From: an uncultured Elusimicrobia bacterium
GTDB lineage: Bacteria > Elusimicrobiota > Elusimicrobia > UBA1565 > UBA9628
Length of the DNA stretch: 64,000 nucleotides
Reading direction: 5' to 3'
NCBI GenBank assembly: GCA_903830945.1
Contig: CAIKVT010000069.1
Location: forward strand, 1-64,000
A model generated the notes under the pieces. It was not told where the DNA came from. It saw only the letters and a program-made list of their open reading frames with translations, and did not search any database. Shown piece by piece: positions 1-9,220 of this stretch; within the stretch, counting starts at the first letter, position 1, and each line of letters opens with the position of its first letter. A program made the position numbers and the translations under genes.

Positions 1-1137
1 ATCGGTCACGTAGACCATGGCAAGACGACCTTGACCGCGGCCATCACGCTCTATCTGTCCAAGAAGGGACTGGCGCAGGCCAAGCGCTACGACGAGATCG
101 ACAACGCGCCGGAAGAGAAGGCACGAGGCGTGACGATCAATGTGCACCACGCGGAGTACGAGACGGAGAAGCGGCACTACGCGCATGTAGACTGCCCTGG
201 CCACGCGGACTACATTAAGAATATGATCACGGGAGCGGCGCAGATGGATGGCGCCATCCTTGTTGTCTCGGCGGCGGACGGGCCGATGCCGCAGACCCGG
301 GAACATGTGCTGCTGGCCCGGCAGGTGGGAGTCCCTCACATCATCGTGTATCTCAATAAGATCGATGTGGCGGACAAGGACCTCGTCGAGCTGGTGGAGA
401 TGGAGGTCCGGGAGCTGTTGACCAAGTACGAGTTCCCCGGGGACAAGATCTCGGTGATCCGGGGCTCGGCGACGAAGGCTTTAGAAGGAGAGGACACGGA
501 GATCGGGACGAAGTCGATTGAGAAGCTGATAGCGGCGCTGGACAACGATATTCCGGAGCCCAAGCGGGCGACGGACCAGCCTTTCTTGATGGCGGTGGAG
601 GACGTGTTCTCGATCACGGGTCGCGGGACTGTGTCGACTGGGCGCGTGGAGCGCGGGATGATCCACGTAGGCGATCCGGTGGAGATCGTGGGCCTCAAGG
701 AGACGCAGAAGTCGGTGGCCACGGGGCTGGAGATGTTCCGCAAGCTCCTCGATGACGCGCGGGCGGGCGACAACGTGGGCATCTTGCTGCGAGGCGTCGA
801 GAAGGACCAGATCGAGCGCGGGCAGGTGGTGTGCGCGCCTGGGTCGATCAAGCCGCACAAGAAGTTCAAGGCCAAGCTCTACGTGCTGAGCAAGGACGAG
901 GGCGGGCGGCACACGCCATTCTTCAAGGGCTACCGGCCGCAGTTCTACTTCCGGACCACGGACGTGACTGGAGCGGTGACGCTTCCTCCGGGCGTGGAGA
1001 TGATCATGCCGGGCGACAACATCGACATCGAGGCGGAGCTGATCGTGCCGATCGCGATGGAGAAGGGGCTGCGCTTCGCGGTGCGCGAGGGCGGTCACAC
1101 GGTCGGCGCCGGCGTCGTCAGCGATATCACGGACTAG
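1..1137 (+). CDS. tuf: Translation elongation factor Tu (5' end cut off by window)
   Basis: Reading frame 1 is open from the first base and begins inside the P-loop (GHVDHGKT), so about 17 N-terminal residues lie outside the window. EF-Tu is the cytoplasmic GTPase that brings aminoacyl-tRNA to the ribosome. Visible landmarks are the G1 loop, the effector region with RGVTIN, the G3 motif DCPGHADY, the G4 motif NKID (E. coli has NKCD) and the domain 2 stretch [14 protein letters not shown]. It ends with the usual domain 3 sequence [16 protein letters not shown]. rpmG follows after 3 nt, then tRNA-Trp, secE and nusG, the common bacterial tuf-secE-nusG neighbourhood. Identity is certain; only the start is missing. 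Confidence 0.98.
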   Translation: MGHVDHGKTTLTAAITLYLSKKGLAQAKRYDEIDNAPEEKARGVTINVHHAEYETEKRHYAHVDCPGHADYIKNMITGAAQMDGAILVVSAADGPMPQTREHVLLARQVGVPHIIVYLNKIDVADKDLVELVEMEVRELLTKYEFPGDKISVIRGSATKALEGEDTEIGTKSIEKLIAALDNDIPEPKRATDQPFLMAVEDVFSITGRGTVSTGRVERGMIHVGDPVEIVGLKETQKSVATGLEMFRKLLDDARAGDNVGILLRGVEKDQIERGQVVCAPGSIKPHKKFKAKLYVLSKDEGGRHTPFFKGYRPQFYFRTTDVTGAVTLPPGVEMIMPGDNIDIEAELIVPIAMEKGLRFAVREGGHTVGAGVVSDITD

Positions 1138-1140
1138 CCC

Positions 1141-1296
1141 ATGGCCGACAAACGGGTCATGGTCACGTTGGGCTGCACCGTCTGCAAGAACAAGAATTAC
1201 CATTTTCAGCGAGGCAAGAAGAAGGACTTCAAGCTGGAGCTGAGCAAGTTCTGTAAAGCCTGCAGTAAACAGACCGTGCACAAGGAAGTGAAGTAG
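1141..1296 (+). CDS. rpmG: 50S ribosomal protein L33 (bL33)
   Basis: A 51-residue ORF starting with ATG 3 nt after the tuf stop. bL33 is a small protein of the large subunit near the E site. The sequence has two CxxC knuckles (C12/C15 and C38/C41), so this is the zinc-binding C+ form. The basic central segment and the length (family 49-55 aa) fit. It is probably cotranscribed with tuf and followed directly by tRNA-Trp. The ORF is short, but start, stop, length and zinc motifs agree. Confidence 0.93.
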   Translation: MADKRVMVTLGCTVCKNKNYHFQRGKKKDFKLELSKFCKACSKQTVHKEVK

Positions 1297-1316
1297 CCGT
1301 ATGCAGGCGGCCCATT

Positions 1317-1389
1317 GGGGGTGTCGTCCAATTGGCTAGGACGGCGGTCTCCAAAACCGCTGATCTAGGTTCAAGTCCTAGCACCCCCG
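1317..1389 (+). tRNA. trnW: tRNA-Trp (anticodon CCA)
   Basis: A 73-nt cloverleaf folds cleanly. The acceptor GGGGGUG pairs with CACCCCC, the D-stem is GUCC/GGAC, the anticodon stem GCGGU/ACCGC encloses loop CUCCAAA with anticodon CCA, and the T-stem CUAGG/CCUAG encloses UUCAAGU. The discriminator is G73. The 3' CCA is not encoded and must be added after transcription. Its place between rpmG and secE is a classic bacterial arrangement. Confidence 0.97.
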
Positions 1390-1417
1390 CAGGGGGCCAT
1401 ATTATATCGAGGCGTCC

Positions 1418-1606
1418 ATGAACACTGCCATACAATTCATCAAAGAATCGTATTACGAACTTAAAAAGTCCACCTGGCTCTCCCGTCAGGAAGCCGTGCA
1501 GTCCACCTATGCGGTCCTGCTCATCGTGATGCTCGTTGCCATCTATGTGGCCGGCATCGATTTCATCCTCACCAACTTCTTCATTGGGCCCATCCTAGGC
1601 AGGTAA
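1418..1606 (+). CDS. secE: Preprotein translocase subunit SecE
   Basis: A 62-residue protein of the short SecE type. An amphipathic N-terminal helix containing ESYYELKKSTWLSRQEA is followed by one transmembrane helix (about residues 30-52, VLLIVMLVAIYVAGIDFIL). SecE clamps SecY in the SecYEG channel of the inner membrane. The motif E-L-K-K-x-x-W ahead of the membrane helix is diagnostic. nusG starts 1 nt after the stop, the usual secE-nusG pairing. Confidence 0.96.
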   Translation: MNTAIQFIKESYYELKKSTWLSRQEAVQSTYAVLLIVMLVAIYVAGIDFILTNFFIGPILGR

Positions 1607-1607
1607 T

Positions 1608-2159
1608 ATGACCACCCCCACTTCGATCCAAGAACGCGGCTGGTACGTCGTGCATTGTCAGTCGGGCTGGGAGGACCGGGTCAAGAACGCCATCGAGACC
1701 AAAGTCGCCCTAGAAAGCCTTTCCGACAAGGTCTACTCCGTGCTCATCCCCACCGAGGATGTGATTGAAGTTAAAAAAAACCGCAAAAAAATCTCCAAGC
1801 GCAAGTTCTTCCCGGGCTATGTGCTCATCGACATGAAGGTCGATGAGATCACCTACTGGATGATCAAGGGCATCCCGGGAGTCAGCCACTTCCTGGGCGA
1901 GCCGCGGCCCACGCCTCTGCCCGAGGCCGAAATCCAGGGCATCATCGAGCTCTCCGCCTCAACGGCCGGCGGCAAACCTCGGCCCGCAGTCCAGTTCGAG
2001 AAGGGCGAGGGCATCCGCATCACCGAGGGGCCTTTCCGGCACTTCACGGGAGTCGTCGAAGACATCAACGAGGCCAAGGCCAAAATCAAGGCCATGGTCA
2101 CCATTTTCGGGCGCCCCACGCCGGTTGAACTCGATTTCCTGCAGGTCGAGAAGCTGTAG
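1608..2159 (+). CDS. nusG: Transcription termination/antitermination protein NusG
   Basis: A 183-residue protein with an N-terminal NGN domain (WYVVHCQSGWEDRVKNAIE, then RKFFPGYVLIDM) and a C-terminal KOW domain (GEGIRITEGPFRHFTGVVEDI). NusG binds the RNA polymerase clamp, suppresses pausing and links polymerase to Rho or to ribosomal S10. The length is normal. It is tightly coupled to secE upstream. Its TAG stop shares its last base with the GTG start of the next small ORF. Confidence 0.97.
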   Translation: MTTPTSIQERGWYVVHCQSGWEDRVKNAIETKVALESLSDKVYSVLIPTEDVIEVKKNRKKISKRKFFPGYVLIDMKVDEITYWMIKGIPGVSHFLGEPRPTPLPEAEIQGIIELSASTAGGKPRPAVQFEKGEGIRITEGPFRHFTGVVEDINEAKAKIKAMVTIFGRPTPVELDFLQVEKL

Positions 2160-2482
2160 TGGTCGAAGCGGAGATCATGCCTCCGGGACACGAGCCCCGG
2201 GTCCATATCGCGGGGGCCCGCGCGCCGGGCTGGTTCGGTGCCGCGCTAGCGCTGCTGACCGTGGCGGCGGCCTTCACCGTGGGCTTCATGGCACTCTTCG
2301 GCCGAACCTTAGTCGCGGCCCTCGTCGCCTCCTTGGCCTGGTCATGGCTGTTCAGCCCTGAGTTCACGGCCTGGGTGTTCGGGGCTCAGCGCGTCGTTTT
2401 CTGGAAGATCCTGGTCCTATTCCTCGCGGTGGACCTGATCGCGAGGCTGTTCCTAAGGAGAAACTTATGGCCAAGAAAGTAA
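2159..2482 (+). CDS. Small membrane protein of unknown function between nusG and rplK
   Basis: A 107-codon frame fills the gap between nusG and rplK. It starts with GTG sharing a base with the nusG stop; ATG at 2177 is an alternative start preceded by GGAG. It ends 16 nt inside rplK, so the rplK Shine-Dalgarno lies in its last codons. Two or three hydrophobic helices are visible (about residues 27-47, 52-66 and 79-99), the last followed by a basic tail [13 protein letters not shown] do not recognise a family. Tight overlap on both sides suggests a translated, coupled gene rather than chance. nusG and rplK are normally adjacent in bacteria, so this is an unusual insertion. Confidence 0.6.
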   Translation: MVEAEIMPPGHEPRVHIAGARAPGWFGAALALLTVAAAFTVGFMALFGRTLVAALVASLAWSWLFSPEFTAWVFGAQRVVFWKILVLFLAVDLIARLFLRRNLWPRK

Positions 2483-2895
2483 AGACTCAGATCAAGTTGC
2501 AGATCCCGGCGGGCGCCGCGAACCCCGCCCCGCCCGTGGGCCCGGCATTAGGCCAGCACGGCGTCAACATCATGGACTTCTGCAAGCAGTTCAATGACCG
2601 CTCCCGCAGCATGGAAGCGGGTATGACCATCCCCGTGGTCATCACGGTGTACGAAGACCGATCCTTCTCCTTCATCACCAAGATGCCGCCGGTGGCCTCA
2701 CTTCTCAAACGCGCGGCCGGCCTGGCCAAGGCCTCTGGGGAGCCCAACCGCAATAAGGTAGGGAAGATCACTCTCAAGCAGGCCGAAGAGATCGCGACGC
2801 AGAAGATGCCGGACCTCAACACCAAGGACCTCAAGGGTGCCCTGCAGATGGTCAAGGGCACGGCGCGGTCCATGGGCATCGAGATCGCGGAGTAG
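2467..2895 (+). CDS. rplK: 50S ribosomal protein L11 (uL11)
   Basis: A 142-residue protein of normal length. The N-terminal domain carries the proline-rich stretch [22 protein letters not shown] that contacts translation factors and thiostrepton-type antibiotics. The C-terminal domain ([15 protein letters not shown], then [10 protein letters not shown]) binds the GTPase-centre 23S rRNA. AAGGAG at 2455-2460 precedes the ATG with good spacing. rplA follows after 57 nt. Confidence 0.97.
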   Translation: MAKKVKTQIKLQIPAGAANPAPPVGPALGQHGVNIMDFCKQFNDRSRSMEAGMTIPVVITVYEDRSFSFITKMPPVASLLKRAAGLAKASGEPNRNKVGKITLKQAEEIATQKMPDLNTKDLKGALQMVKGTARSMGIEIAE

Positions 2896-2952
2896 TACCA
2901 GACGCAAGACCGAGCTCCGCCCAGCGGAGCGCCAACAGGTCAAGGAGGCGGT

Positions 2953-3636
2953 ATGGGAAAGCGAATCATAAATATCACCAAGGACGTTGATTTCACGAAA
3001 CAGTACACTCTTGACGATGCCGTGGCGCTTGTAAAAAAGTGCGCCACCGCCAAATTCGACGAGACGGTGGAGCTGCACGTGCGCCTGGGCGTCGACCCTA
3101 AGCAGGCCGACCAGCAGGTGCGCGGCACTGTAGGCTTGCCCCATGGTTTAGGAAAATCAAAAAAGGTCGCAGTCGTCACCCAAGGGGAGAAACAGAAGGA
3201 TGCCACGGCAGCCGGCGCGGACATCGTGGGCGGCGCAGAGCTCGTAGACCAGATATCCAAGGGGTTCCTGGATTTTGAAATCCTGGTGGCCACCCCGGAC
3301 ATGATGAAGGACCTCTCCAAGCTGGGAAAGGTCCTGGGGCCCAAGGGCCTCATGCCAAACCCCAAAAGCGGCACCGTGACCATGGATGTGGGCAAAACCG
3401 TCAAGGAACTCAAGGCCGGTCGGGTTGAATATAAGGTAGACGACTACGGCATCATACACGTCCCGGTAGGCAAGGCATCGTTTGAGCCCACGCGGCTCTC
3501 AGGCAACATCCAGGCCGTGATGGAAGTTATCATCAAGGCCAAGCCCGCCTCTTCTAAGGGCATCTACCTCATGAGCGTGACCCTGTCCTCGAGCATGGGG
3601 CCTGGAGTCCGACTCGACACGTCGCAAAAGTTCTAG
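2953..3636 (+). CDS. rplA: 50S ribosomal protein L1 (uL1)
   Basis: A 227-residue L1 protein, which forms the L1 stalk near the E site and usually represses its own operon by binding an rRNA-like site in the mRNA. Diagnostic segments are GTVGLPHGLGKSKKVAV, LGPKGLMPNPKSGTVT and the C-terminal block with SVTLSSSMGPGVRLD. AAGGAGG sits 5-11 nt before the ATG. The operon ends here; rplJ and rplL, its usual followers, are absent and a long hairpin and a convergent gene follow. Confidence 0.97.
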   Translation: MGKRIINITKDVDFTKQYTLDDAVALVKKCATAKFDETVELHVRLGVDPKQADQQVRGTVGLPHGLGKSKKVAVVTQGEKQKDATAAGADIVGGAELVDQISKGFLDFEILVATPDMMKDLSKLGKVLGPKGLMPNPKSGTVTMDVGKTVKELKAGRVEYKVDDYGIIHVPVGKASFEPTRLSGNIQAVMEVIIKAKPASSKGIYLMSVTLSSSMGPGVRLDTSQKF

Positions 3637-3654
3637 CGCACCACAAGTCGGATC

Positions 3655-3700
3655 AAGGACTACGGCCCGGACAGGGAACCCTGTCTGGGCCGTAGTCCTT
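3655..3700. terminator. Long perfect hairpin after rplA, possible terminator
   Basis: Positions 3655-3674 and 3681-3700 form a 20-bp inverted repeat with a single G-U pair and a 6-nt loop (GGAACC). It lies 18 nt after the rplA stop, between convergent operons. There is no T-run on either side, so it is not a textbook intrinsic terminator. It may be a transcription barrier, an RNA-processing site or an mRNA 3'-end stabiliser. Confidence 0.5.
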
Positions 3701-3772
3701 CCATCTTCCAATAGACCCAGTCAGCATCACTCCCGGATAGGTCTTAAAACGTTCGGCGGGATCGGCCTATGC

Positions 3773-3799
3773 GGAAAATGCAAGTCCGCCCTGCGGACT
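3773..3799 (-). terminator. Intrinsic terminator of the secA-lnt-prfB operon
   Basis: On the minus strand AGTCCGC-AGG-GCGGACT (3799 to 3783) makes a 7-bp hairpin with a 3-nt loop, followed by a T-rich tail TGCATTTTCC. The stem begins at the prfB stop codon. The T-tract is interrupted, so termination strength is uncertain. Confidence 0.45.
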
Positions 3800-4940
3800 A
3801 TTCGTCCGATGCATCCCTGACGCGAGGCGGACAACCAGCGGCCTGCCAACCGAGGTAGGCCTGAATAAAGGGGTCTAAATCTCCGTCCATGACGGCCGGA
3901 ATCTGAGAACTCTGGTGGCCAGTGCGCAGGTCCTTGACCATCTGGTAGGGCATAAAGACGTAGGAGCGGATCTGGTGGCCCCAAGCGATGTCGCCCATGC
4001 CATCATAATGCCGTTCCATAGCCGAGCGCTTCTTGTCGAGCTCTATCTGGTAAAGCTTGGCCTTAAGCATCTTCATGGCATTGAGCCTGTTCTGCAGCTG
4101 GCTGCGCTCGATCTGACAGCCCACCACAAGGCCGGTAGGAATATGGGTGATGCGCACCGCGGTCTCCACCTTGTTGACGTTCTGTCCGCCATGGCCGCCG
4201 GCGCGGAAGGTGTCGAGCTTGATATCTGAGTCCGGGACCTGAATGTCGATGTCCTCCTCGATGTCAGGAAGCACGTCCATGGAGGCAAAGGATGTGTGGC
4301 GGCGCTTATTGGCGTCGAATGGCGAGATGCGCACCAGGCGATGCACTCCCATCTCGCTCTTGAGGTAACCGTAAGCGCAGTCGCCCCGAACGAAGGCGGT
4401 CACGGACTTGACCCCGGCGCTCTCGCCCTTAAGGATATCCGTGATGGCGAACTCAAAACCCCGGGCCTCGGCCCATCGGGTATACATGCGCAGGAGCATC
4501 TCGGCCCAGTCGCAGGCCTCGGTGCCGCCCGCGCCCGCGTGCAGGCTGATGATGGCATCATCGTGGTCGAACTCGCCGGAGAGTTTGAGGCGCGCGTCCA
4601 TATCCTGAACCAGGCGCTCGGCGGTATCCAGTCCCTTGGAAACCTCCTTGATCTCGCCCATGTCGCCGACCTCTTTGGCCAGATCCAAGTGCGCCTTGAG
4701 GTCGCCCAAGGCACGCTCGGCCTTTTCGTAATGGGCCAGAAGCTTCTTGAGGTCATTGAGCTCCTTGGACTTCTTCTTGGCGAGACTAGAGTCCTGCCAG
4801 AAGGCGGGAGCCCCCGCCTCGGCCTCACGCTCGACCACTCTCTTGCGCAACTTGGGAAGATCAAGCAATTTGGCGACCTGGCCCAGGCTGCCGGCAACAG
4901 CCGCAAGCTTCCTCGCCGTCTCCTCAAAAACAGGGTCCAT
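3798..4940 (-). CDS. prfB: Peptide chain release factor 2
   Basis: A 380-residue class I release factor. The tripeptide SPF (in [15 protein letters not shown]) identifies RF2, which reads UGA and UAA. The catalytic GGQ lies in [17 protein letters not shown] and triggers hydrolysis of peptidyl-tRNA. The N-terminal coiled domain includes the conserved FW ahead of the SLA-rich linker. The frame is continuous from ATG through the region where many bacteria (E. coli codon 26) carry the autoregulatory UGA frameshift, so that control is missing. It lies 9 nt downstream of lnt, at the end of the AHSA1-secA-lnt-prfB cluster. Confidence 0.96.
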   Translation of the reverse strand: MDPVFEETARKLAAVAGSLGQVAKLLDLPKLRKRVVEREAEAGAPAFWQDSSLAKKKSKELNDLKKLLAHYEKAERALGDLKAHLDLAKEVGDMGEIKEVSKGLDTAERLVQDMDARLKLSGEFDHDDAIISLHAGAGGTEACDWAEMLLRMYTRWAEARGFEFAITDILKGESAGVKSVTAFVRGDCAYGYLKSEMGVHRLVRISPFDANKRRHTSFASMDVLPDIEEDIDIQVPDSDIKLDTFRAGGHGGQNVNKVETAVRITHIPTGLVVGCQIERSQLQNRLNAMKMLKAKLYQIELDKKRSAMERHYDGMGDIAWGHQIRSYVFMPYQMVKDLRTGHQSSQIPAVMDGDLDPFIQAYLGWQAAGCPPRVRDASDE

Positions 4941-4949
4941 GGGCTTATT

Positions 4950-6494
4950 CTACGAAATTCTCCCAACGCCTTGTCTCCGGCCGAAAACGATCAGGCCCGC
5001 CGCGACGAGAAGGCACAGGACTCCAAACCAATCCCCGTGCCGCGCGTAGAAGGACCTCTGGGGAAAGGGGTCAGCCAAGGGCACCTCGGCGTCAAGGCGA
5101 CCCCGCTCGTTCAAGTCCAACCGCGCGGTCACCACGCCCCACGGGTCAATGACGCCCGAGATGCCGGTATTGCCGCTACGCAGCACCGTCACCCGGTTTT
5201 CGATGGCGCGATACATGTTCACCCCGAAATGTTGATAGGGGCCCCAGGTGTCCTTGTACCAGCCGTCGTTGGTCACGTTCACCACGAGCCGGGCGCCACG
5301 CGCCGCATCCGCGCGCGCCAAGCGCGGGAACATGGCCTCATAGCAGATGCTTCCCGCGATCCGGCCCAAGGGCGTCTCGAATAAGGACTGCACCGAGGCC
5401 CCAACCGTAAGCCCGCCCAACTGGTTCAGTATACCAATGAACCGGCCCAGGAATGGAAACGGCTGAAACTCCCCGAAAGGCACGAGCTGGCGCTTGTGGT
5501 AGACGCCCTGTACCTCGCCGGATGGCGAGAGCAGAAAGGCCGAATTGCGCAGGGCCGCGCCCTCTTGGGAGACGGCGCCGATGATCTGGAAGGCCCCAAG
5601 CTTGCGGCTCCAAGCCGCCGCCTCTGCCAGACCTCGCCCGGCCTCCACTACGTAGGGCAGACAGGTCTCCGGCCAAATCACCAGGACTGGCAAAGCCGTC
5701 CTGGGGCGCAAGAGCAGCTCATCAAAGTTGTCAATGATGTCGCGCGCGTGCTGGGCATCGAACTTCTGGTATTGGTCTACAGCCGGCTGCAGCAACTCCA
5801 CCCGCGCTGACGGCCCGCGCGTCAAAGCGTCGCGCCGAGCCAGCTCGAAGACCCCATAACCCCAGGACCCTGCGAGCAAAGCCATGACCACGGCCAGATT
5901 TGATGCGGTCGCAGCCTGCCGCGGCTGCCCCCCGGACTCAGCCCAAGCCTTCTCCAAGACAACATTGGCGGCCACGATTAAAAATCCTAAAAAATGCGGC
6001 CCCAATAGGCTGCTCGCTTGCAGCAAGGAAAGATGGCCCCCCTGCGTGTAGCCCAGGATATCCGTGCACAGGCGCGGCGTCCAGCGCTCGCAGAAGAAGG
6101 TCACCGCGGTCCAAAGCGCAGCCCAGGCCCAAGGCCTCAAAATGGGCCGGCCCTCGGCGAAGCGCCGGCCCAAACCACCGATTACGGCCCAGCTCAAAGC
6201 CATAAACAAAACCAACGCCCCCCAAGCGAGGAGGCTAACGAACCTGGGCAGTCCCGCGAAGCGACAGGTGCTATAAATCCAATAGAGAACAGTCCCGTGA
6301 TATCCAAAACCCGCAGCTAATCCGATCAGCACGGCCTGCCGCCATCCCTCACAGCGCCGCCATATCCAGAACAGGGGCGCCAAAGAGAACCAGGCCAGAA
6401 GGCACACTCCGGGGCGGGGCAACGCTAGACCGGTGAGGGCGCCACAGAGCAGCGCCGCCAGGATTTTGGTCAGGAAGGCGCCGCTAAGCGCCAT
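4950..6494 (-). CDS. lnt: Apolipoprotein N-acyltransferase
   Basis: A 514-residue inner-membrane enzyme that adds the third acyl chain to the N-terminal cysteine of lipoproteins. The N-terminal half is a series of hydrophobic helices (from LTKILAALLCGALTGLALP onward). The C-terminal half is a periplasmic nitrilase-like domain with the triad E276 (in WPETCLP), K334 (in KRQLVPFGEF) and C384 (in SICYEAMFP). I chose ATG at 6494, which overlaps the secA end by 11 nt; a longer open frame upstream runs out of frame inside secA and is not expected to be coding. Codon positions match a second Lnt-like gene at 57 kb. Confidence 0.93.
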   Translation of the reverse strand: MALSGAFLTKILAALLCGALTGLALPRPGVCLLAWFSLAPLFWIWRRCEGWRQAVLIGLAAGFGYHGTVLYWIYSTCRFAGLPRFVSLLAWGALVLFMALSWAVIGGLGRRFAEGRPILRPWAWAALWTAVTFFCERWTPRLCTDILGYTQGGHLSLLQASSLLGPHFLGFLIVAANVVLEKAWAESGGQPRQAATASNLAVVMALLAGSWGYGVFELARRDALTRGPSARVELLQPAVDQYQKFDAQHARDIIDNFDELLLRPRTALPVLVIWPETCLPYVVEAGRGLAEAAAWSRKLGAFQIIGAVSQEGAALRNSAFLLSPSGEVQGVYHKRQLVPFGEFQPFPFLGRFIGILNQLGGLTVGASVQSLFETPLGRIAGSICYEAMFPRLARADAARGARLVVNVTNDGWYKDTWGPYQHFGVNMYRAIENRVTVLRSGNTGISGVIDPWGVVTARLDLNERGRLDAEVPLADPFPQRSFYARHGDWFGVLCLLVAAGLIVFGRRQGVGRIS

Positions 6495-9207
6495 GACACT
6501 TCTTATATTTCTTTCCGGACCCGCAGTAGCAGGGATCGTTGCGGCCGATCCTCTGGATGTCGCGTGGGCCGCCGACGTCCGGTTTCTGGAGAACGGACTG
6601 CTTGGCCTGGGACCCGGAGCGGCCACCAGCCACGGGCTGGGGTTCCCCTTCGCGAACCTCGCGCGCCGCCGGCGGAGACGGCGGCAAGCGTGGGGCCTGG
6701 ACCTTGAACACGTACTCCACGGCCTGCTCGCGGATCTTCCCGAGCATGACCTCGAACAAAGCGAAGGATTCTTTCTGATACTCGACCTTGGGGTCCTTTT
6801 GCCCATAGGCGCGCAGGCCGATGGACTTCTTCAGGTGATCGAGATCGTAGAGGTGCCCCTTCCACGCCTTATCGATCATCTGCAGGAGGATCATCTTCTC
6901 GACCTCGCGGAAGTTAAATCCCTCGAAGTCCTGATCGCGCCGGGAGTAGCGCTCCAGCACGGCTGCCTGCAGCTCTTCGCGCAGGATCACACGATCAAGC
7001 CCGGAAACCTTGGCCGGAATATCCCAAAGCATCCCGAACGCACGCTCCAGGTAGGTCTTGAGGTTAAGGAGGTCCCAGGCCTCGGGATAAGAGTCACCGG
7101 GCGCGATCTCCGCGAACTTGGCCTCCAAGTCCTCGGAGATCATCATCTTGACCTGGCCCGTGATGGAGTCATGGTCGAGCACCTGGTTGCGCAGCTTATA
7201 GATGACCTCGCGCTGCTTGTTCATCACGTCGTCGTAATCCTTAAGCTGCTTACGGATGTCGAAATTGTGGGTCTCCACGCGGCGCTGGGCGCCCTCGATC
7301 TGACGGGAGACCAGGCGCGACTCGATGACCTCGCCCTCCTTCATTCCCAGCTTCTCCATGACGCTGGAAAGCCGATCTGAACCGAACAGGCGCATGAGTT
7401 CGTCGTCCAAGGCCAGGTAGAAGCGCGAGGAGCCGGGGTCGCCCTGGCGACCGCAGCGGCCGCGCAGCTGGTTGTCGATGCGCCGCGCCTCGTGGCGCTC
7501 CGTGCCCAGAACGTGTAGTCCTCCGAGAGACTTCACTTCCTCGTACTCTGCCGAGTCCTGAGGGTTGCCCCCCAGGAGGATGTCCGTGCCTCGGCCGGCC
7601 ATGTTGGTGGCGATGGTGACCGCGCCCTTCTTGCCGGCCTGGGCGATGATCGGCGCCTCCATCTCATGGTACTTAGCGTTGAGGACCTGGTGCGGCACGC
7701 CGCGAGGCCGCAACATAGCCGAGACCTTCTCTGATTTTTCGATGGAACGAGTGCCCACGAGCACCGGCCGGCCCTTCTTCCAGAGTTCAACGATCTCATC
7801 AACGATGGCGGCGTACTTCTCTCGCTCGGTGCGATAGATGAAGTCCGCCTCATCCTTACGGACCATTGGATTATGAGTCGGGACCTCGCAGACCTTGACT
7901 TGATATATCTCGAAGAACTCGTCGGCCTCGGTCATGGCCGTGCCGGTCATGCCCCCCATCTTGCGGTAGAGCTTGAAGAAGTTCTGAAAAGTGATGGTGG
8001 CGAGAGTCTGATTCTCCTCCTTGGGCGGAAGCATCTCCTTGGCTTCGACGGCCTGGTGCAGGCCGTCGGACCAGCGCCGTCCCGGCATGAGGCGGCCGGT
8101 AAACTCGTCGACGATGATGACCTCGGGGCCGCCGTCCTCACCCGCCTTAACCACGTACTCGACGTCGCGCCTGTAAAGGTAATGGGCGCGCAGCGCCTGG
8201 GTGATATGATGCACCCACTCGCCCTCCAGGTCGTCGTAGAGATTGGGGATGTTGAGGAGCTTCTCGGCCTTCTTGATGCCGTCCTCGGTGAGGATGGCGG
8301 TGTGATTCTTCTCATCGACGATGGCGTCGAAACCCAACTGGAGGTCGGTGCCGTCGTACTTGGCCTTGATCTCCTCCTCTTCGGTGATCAAGCGGGTCTT
8401 AAAAAGGGAGATGATGCGATTGACGACGGCGTAGCGGTCCGTGGAACGCTCAGCCGCGCCAGAGATGATCAGCGGGGTGCGCGCCTCATCGACCAGGATG
8501 GAGTCGACCTCGTCGATGATGGCGTAGTTGACCGGCTGCATGACACGATCCCCGCGCCGGACCACCATATTATCGCGCAGGTAATCGAAGCCGACCTCAT
8601 TATTGGTAACGTAAGTCACATCACAGCGATAAGCGGCCTGACGATCCTCGTTATGCATGTCATGCTGGACGCGGCCCACGGTGAGCCCCAGGAACTTATA
8701 GACCGGCCCCATCCATTCAGAATCGCGCTTGGCCAGATAGTCATTGACCGTGACCAGGTGCACGCCGCGACCGGTCAGGGCGTTGAGGTAGACCGGGGCC
8801 GTGGCGACCAAGGTCTTGCCCTCGCCGGTCTTCATCTCCGCGATGGCGCCCTCATGCAGCACCATGCCGCCCAGGAGCTGCACGTCGTAGTGGCGCAGGC
8901 CGATGGTGCGACGGGAGGCTTCGCGCACCAAGGCAAAGGCCTCGGGCAAAAGTTCATCCAAGGCCGCCTGCTCGGCTGTCTTAAAGGCCTTGCGCTCTTC
9001 CTCGGTGACCCCATCCTTGACGTCGGAGAGGGCATCGGCCAGGCGCGCCTTAAGCTCCGCGGTCTTCTCCGGGAAGGCGGAATCCGGCAAAGTTTTGACC
9101 TGATCCTCGAAGGCGTTAGCGCGCTCCAAAACCGGCGTAAAACGCTTGAGCAGACGCTCGCTGGGAGTGCCGATGATGCGGTAAATAAGCCAGCTCCAAA
9201 AGTTCAT
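6484..9207 (-). CDS. secA: Protein translocase ATPase SecA
   Basis: A 907-residue motor ATPase that pushes preproteins through SecYEG. Visible are Walker A GEGKT (residues 128-132), the helicase motif II DEVDS (232-236), TNNEVGFDYLRDN, the arginine-finger region NMAGRGTDI, RGRCGRQGDPGSS, and a C-terminal SEC-C zinc site C893-x-C895 ... C904-H905 that binds SecB or ribosomes. Length and order are normal. The upstream gene ends 13 nt before the start, and lnt overlaps the end, so the genes look cotranscribed. Confidence 0.98.
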   Translation of the reverse strand: MNFWSWLIYRIIGTPSERLLKRFTPVLERANAFEDQVKTLPDSAFPEKTAELKARLADALSDVKDGVTEEERKAFKTAEQAALDELLPEAFALVREASRRTIGLRHYDVQLLGGMVLHEGAIAEMKTGEGKTLVATAPVYLNALTGRGVHLVTVNDYLAKRDSEWMGPVYKFLGLTVGRVQHDMHNEDRQAAYRCDVTYVTNNEVGFDYLRDNMVVRRGDRVMQPVNYAIIDEVDSILVDEARTPLIISGAAERSTDRYAVVNRIISLFKTRLITEEEEIKAKYDGTDLQLGFDAIVDEKNHTAILTEDGIKKAEKLLNIPNLYDDLEGEWVHHITQALRAHYLYRRDVEYVVKAGEDGGPEVIIVDEFTGRLMPGRRWSDGLHQAVEAKEMLPPKEENQTLATITFQNFFKLYRKMGGMTGTAMTEADEFFEIYQVKVCEVPTHNPMVRKDEADFIYRTEREKYAAIVDEIVELWKKGRPVLVGTRSIEKSEKVSAMLRPRGVPHQVLNAKYHEMEAPIIAQAGKKGAVTIATNMAGRGTDILLGGNPQDSAEYEEVKSLGGLHVLGTERHEARRIDNQLRGRCGRQGDPGSSRFYLALDDELMRLFGSDRLSSVMEKLGMKEGEVIESRLVSRQIEGAQRRVETHNFDIRKQLKDYDDVMNKQREVIYKLRNQVLDHDSITGQVKMMISEDLEAKFAEIAPGDSYPEAWDLLNLKTYLERAFGMLWDIPAKVSGLDRVILREELQAAVLERYSRRDQDFEGFNFREVEKMILLQMIDKAWKGHLYDLDHLKKSIGLRAYGQKDPKVEYQKESFALFEVMLGKIREQAVEYVFKVQAPRLPPSPPAAREVREGEPQPVAGGRSGSQAKQSVLQKPDVGGPRDIQRIGRNDPCYCGSGKKYKKCHGA

Positions 9208-9220
9208 GGGCTCGCGTTCC

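Noticed and set aside
4296-5384. 362-codon plus-strand frame across prfB and lnt
   Set aside because: Spans two well-identified minus-strand genes and has no recognisable product.
6495-6806. N-terminal extension of lnt
   Set aside because: Arg/Ser-rich and inside secA in another frame; Lnt homology begins at the ATG at 6494.
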